This document shows, in pieces, positions 61,354 to 63,435 of a stretch of DNA of 63,435 bases. Position 1 is the first letter of the stretch, and each line of letters starts with the position of its first letter. Source of the DNA: Pseudolysinimonas_A sp965653335 (GTDB taxonomy: Bacteria; Actinomycetota; Actinomycetes; Actinomycetales; Microbacteriaceae). Made by a program: the position numbers and the translations under genes. The DNA lies in contig CBFGZU010000002.1 in assembly GCA_965653335.1 (NCBI GenBank), positions 1 to 63,435 on the forward strand, given 5' to 3'. The notes beneath the pieces are model-generated. The model was given only the letters and a program-made list of their open reading frames with translations, made no database searches and was not told the DNA's origin.

Positions 61354-62523
61354 TTATCGCTCCAGCACGATCGCGAGACCCTGCCCGACGCCAATGCAGA
61401 TCGTCACGACCGCCACCCCGCCGCCGCGGCGCTTGAGTTCGTGCGAGGCGCGGGCGATGAGCCGCCCACCCGACGCCCCGAGCGGATGCCCGACAGCGAT
61501 CGCGCCGCCGTTCTGGTTGAGCTTTGCGGGATCCAACTCGGGCCACAACTTCAGGCACGCGAGGGTCTGCGACGCGAAGGCTTCGTTGAGTTCGACGAAA
61601 TCGACATCCGCCCAGGTGCGTCCCGCGCGAGCAAGTGCTCGGTTCGCGGCTTCAACGGGCGCGACGCCGAAATAATGCGGCTCGTTGCCGGCGACGCCGC
61701 GGCCGGTGATGCGGGCGAGCGGTTCGGTGTCCAGGGCGCCTTCCGCCCCGAGCAGCACCATCGATGACCCGTCGTTGAGGGGCGACGCGTTGCCCGCCGT
61801 CACCGAACCCGCCGGGTCGAACGCCGGCTTGAGCCCGGCGAGGGCCTCGAGGGTGGTGTCTTCGCGGATCGACTCGTCGCGGCTCAGGTCGACCCCCGGC
61901 GCGGCGACGATCTCGTCATCGAACAGCCCATCCGACCAGGCGGCCGCCGCCCGCTGGTGCGAGGCGAGGGCGAAGGCATCCTGTTCTTCACGCGAGATCT
62001 CGTACGTCGACGCGAGCAGCTCGGCGGATGCTCCGAGCGGGATCGTCCACTCCGACGGCATCTTCGGGTTGACGAGTCGCCAGCCGAGAGTCGTCGAAAC
62101 GAGGGTCTCGTTGCCCGCCGGGTAGGGCTTCTCGGGCTTGAGCATCACGAACGGCGCGCGCGACATCGACTCGACGCCGCCCGCGATCATCACGCTGGCA
62201 TCCCCGGTCTCGATCGCCCGGCTTGCCTGGATGGCGGCATCCAGCCCCGACCCGCACAGCCGGTTGGTGGTGCTTCCGGGTACGGATGTCGGCAGCCCCG
62301 CGAGCAGCACCGCCATGCGCGCGACGTCACGGTTGTCTTCGCCGGCCTGGTTGGCATCCCCGAGGATCACGTCGTCGATGCGCCCCGGGTCGAGGCCAGG
62401 ATGCCGCTCGAGCAGCGCCTTGAGTGTCGAGGCGGCAAGGTCGTCGGGTCGAACACCCGCGAGCCCCTTCCCATAGCGCCCAAACGGCGTCCGCACGGCG
62501 TCATAGATGTATGCGGCGGTCAT
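61354..62523 (-). CDS. pcaF: Acetyl-CoA acyltransferase, probably beta-ketoadipyl-CoA thiolase
   Basis: A 389-aa thiolase. The nucleophile is Cys90 in TNRLCGSGLDAAIQASR, the His is in AIAVGHPLGASGGR, and the second Cys is in VTICIGVGQG. The start AYIYDAVRTPFGRYGKGLAG is typical of the PcaF/PaaJ group. It cleaves beta-ketoadipyl-CoA to succinyl-CoA and acetyl-CoA. CoA-transferase genes directly upstream and a PcaR-like regulator downstream support this over a general acetoacetyl-CoA thiolase, but substrate is not proven. Confidence 0.88.
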   Translation of the reverse strand: MTAAYIYDAVRTPFGRYGKGLAGVRPDDLAASTLKALLERHPGLDPGRIDDVILGDANQAGEDNRDVARMAVLLAGLPTSVPGSTTNRLCGSGLDAAIQASRAIETGDASVMIAGGVESMSRAPFVMLKPEKPYPAGNETLVSTTLGWRLVNPKMPSEWTIPLGASAELLASTYEISREEQDAFALASHQRAAAAWSDGLFDDEIVAAPGVDLSRDESIREDTTLEALAGLKPAFDPAGSVTAGNASPLNDGSSMVLLGAEGALDTEPLARITGRGVAGNEPHYFGVAPVEAANRALARAGRTWADVDFVELNEAFASQTLACLKLWPELDPAKLNQNGGAIAVGHPLGASGGRLIARASHELKRRGGGVAVVTICIGVGQGLAIVLER

Positions 62524-62537
62524 GGTGGTGCCTCCTT

Positions 62538-62599
62538 GGCTATTTGCCCAACTTCGTGCCCAAATCGGCCGGAATACCCACGAAGTTGGGCAAATAGCC
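62538..62599. repeat. Palindromic repeat, ATTTGCCCAA family, copy 3
   Basis: Left arm 62538-62558 and right arm 62579-62599 are perfectly complementary over 21 bases (same arm as copy 2). It is not in free intergenic DNA: it supplies the final ~19 codons and the TAG stop of the CoA-transferase subunit B gene. Confidence 0.92.
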
Positions 62600-63223
62600 G
62601 AGGTTGAGACCCGTGAGCGCGTCGAGTTCGTCGAGGGTGGTGTCGAAGAGTTCGATCACGCCCGCGCCACCCGGGCCGACGGCGATGACGGCGCGTTCGG
62701 TGTAGACGCGGCTGACGCATCCCTTGCCGGTGAGCGGGTAGGTGCACGCTTCGACCAATTTCGACTGCCCGTCTTTGGTGAGCAGATCGGTCATCACCCA
62801 CACCTGTTTGGCGCCGATGGCGAGATCCATCGCGCCTCCGACCGCCGGAATCGCGTCGGGCTCACCGGTGTGCCAGTTGGCGAGGTCGCCGTTGGTGGCC
62901 ACCTGGAACGCGCCGAGCACGCAGACATCCAGATGCCCTCCGCGCATCATCGCGAACGAGTCGGCGTGATGGAAGTACGCCGCCCCCGGCTCCGCGATCA
63001 CCGGAATCTTGCCGGCGTTGATGAGGTCGGGGTCGATCTCGTCGCCTTTCGCGGCGCGGCCCATTCCGAGCAGCCCGTTCTCGGTGTGCAGCGTCACATC
63101 GCGCTCGGGGTCGAGGTGGTCGGCGACGAGGGTCGGCGCGCCGATTCCGAGGTTCACATAGGCGCCATACGGGATGTCTTGGGCGATCCGTTTCGCGAGT
63201 TCGTCTCTTGTCAGCGCGCTCAT
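62540..63223 (-). CDS. pcaJ: 3-oxoacid CoA-transferase subunit B
   Basis: A 227-aa beta subunit. It has the N-terminal AYVNLGIGAPTLVADHL, the active-site Glu in TLHTENGLLGMG, and GAMDLAIGAKQVWVMTDLL. With subunit A it moves CoA from succinyl-CoA to 3-oxoadipate (or acetoacetate). ATG 63223 is chosen because it overlaps the subunit A stop (ATGA); an ATG three codons upstream is possible. The C-terminal residues GYLPNFVGIPADLGTKLGK come from a palindromic repeat and are probably not part of the ancestral protein, which would have ended near residue 208. Confidence 0.9.
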   Translation of the reverse strand: MSALTRDELAKRIAQDIPYGAYVNLGIGAPTLVADHLDPERDVTLHTENGLLGMGRAAKGDEIDPDLINAGKIPVIAEPGAAYFHHADSFAMMRGGHLDVCVLGAFQVATNGDLANWHTGEPDAIPAVGGAMDLAIGAKQVWVMTDLLTKDGQSKLVEACTYPLTGKGCVSRVYTERAVIAVGPGGAGVIELFDTTLDELDALTGLNLGYLPNFVGIPADLGTKLGK

Positions 63224-63435
63224 CGCAGCCACTCCCTCATCCCCACTTCGACGACCCGGTCGGTGTAGAGCGCGGGGGTGACGATGCTCTCGGGGTCGAG
63301 GTCGCCCACCTCCACGATCTGGTCGACCTGGGCGACCGTGAGGGTCGCGGCGGTCGCCATCACCGGATTGAAGTTGCGGCTCGTCTCGCGATACACGAGG
63401 TTGCCGAGCCGGTCACCCTTGAACGCGCCGATCAG
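63220..63435 (-). CDS. pcaI: 3-oxoacid CoA-transferase subunit A, C-terminal part
   Basis: Only the last 71 codons are in the window; the gene continues past the right edge. They read LIGAFKGDRLGNLVYRETSR, then NFNPVMATAATLTVAQVDQI and VTPALYTDRVVEVGMREWLR, which matches the conserved C-terminus of PcaI/AtoD-type alpha subunits. The stop overlaps the start of subunit B, the usual coupled arrangement for this heteromer. Confidence 0.9.
   Translation of the reverse strand: MIGAFKGDRLGNLVYRETSRNFNPVMATAATLTVAQVDQIVEVGDLDPESIVTPALYTDRVVEVGMREWLR

Overview
The window is a piece of chromosome from a high-GC Gram-positive actinobacterium, most likely a member of the Microbacteriaceae. The signs are the strong G/C bias at third codon positions, many GTG starts, an Lsr2 nucleoid protein, an Rv2578c-type radical SAM protein, DUF3105/DUF305 and DUF4244/TadE gene sets, a 6C small RNA, and the dnaX-recR-ask-asd order. 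Species cannot be fixed from the sequence alone. I see no prophage, transposase, CRISPR array or large biosynthetic cluster. The accessory content is small regulatory systems and short palindromic repeats.

Layout. 1-3800: end of a two-component system, a membrane-anchored protein of unknown function, then rplJ-rplL behind an L10-type leader with an internal terminator-like hairpin. 3956-9044: a LuxR-type regulator, an ABC exporter, and a DUF3105/DUF305 pair convergent with the exporter. 9185-12841: a two-gene operon of a membrane sensor with a cyclase-like domain and an MscS-type channel with a C-terminal cyclic-nucleotide-binding-like domain. 12959-18969: cystathionine beta-synthase and gamma-synthase, an MFS exporter, a PAP2 phosphatase and a saccharopine-dehydrogenase-like enzyme. 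19023-24106: xylose genes (xylA, xylB, ROK repressor) divergent from a Gfo/Idh/MocA dehydrogenase across a perfect palindromic operator candidate. 24184-38509: tRNA-Ser, SRP RNA, dnaX, recR, a HAD enzyme, a DUF222/HNH protein, aspartokinase, aspartate-semialdehyde dehydrogenase, a coiled-coil protein, mqo, a radical SAM gene behind a LexA-box-like site, a response regulator, tdk and lsr2. 38768-45157: tRNA-Pro, a metallophosphoesterase, a PASTA-containing class A PBP, DUF4177 and RidA proteins, and acs. 45158-48576: a 6C sRNA and a compact tad pilus locus. 48658-59884: topA, holB, a secreted hydrolase, tRNA-Thr, a CAP-domain protein, a D,D-carboxypeptidase, a nicotinamidase, and an MMPL transporter followed by a previously unlisted 28-residue membrane ORF. 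59966-63435: a VOC protein, an IclR regulator, and a beta-ketoadipate-type thiolase/CoA-transferase set cut by the window end.

The strongest candidate for an unusual system is the cyclase-like sensor plus channel operon (9185-12841). The architecture suggests a cyclic-nucleotide-gated channel fed by its own cyclase. However, the cyclase lacks one metal-binding aspartate and the transition-state asparagine, and the channel's nucleotide-binding cassette lacks its usual Glu and Arg. The pair may therefore signal by direct contact or through a non-standard ligand. Other points of interest are the 28-aa ORF translationally coupled to the MMPL gene, palindromic repeats translated inside two proteins, a fused TadB-TadC protein beside the 6C sRNA, and at least nine genes whose -10 hexamer ends exactly seven bases before the start codon, implying leaderless mRNAs.
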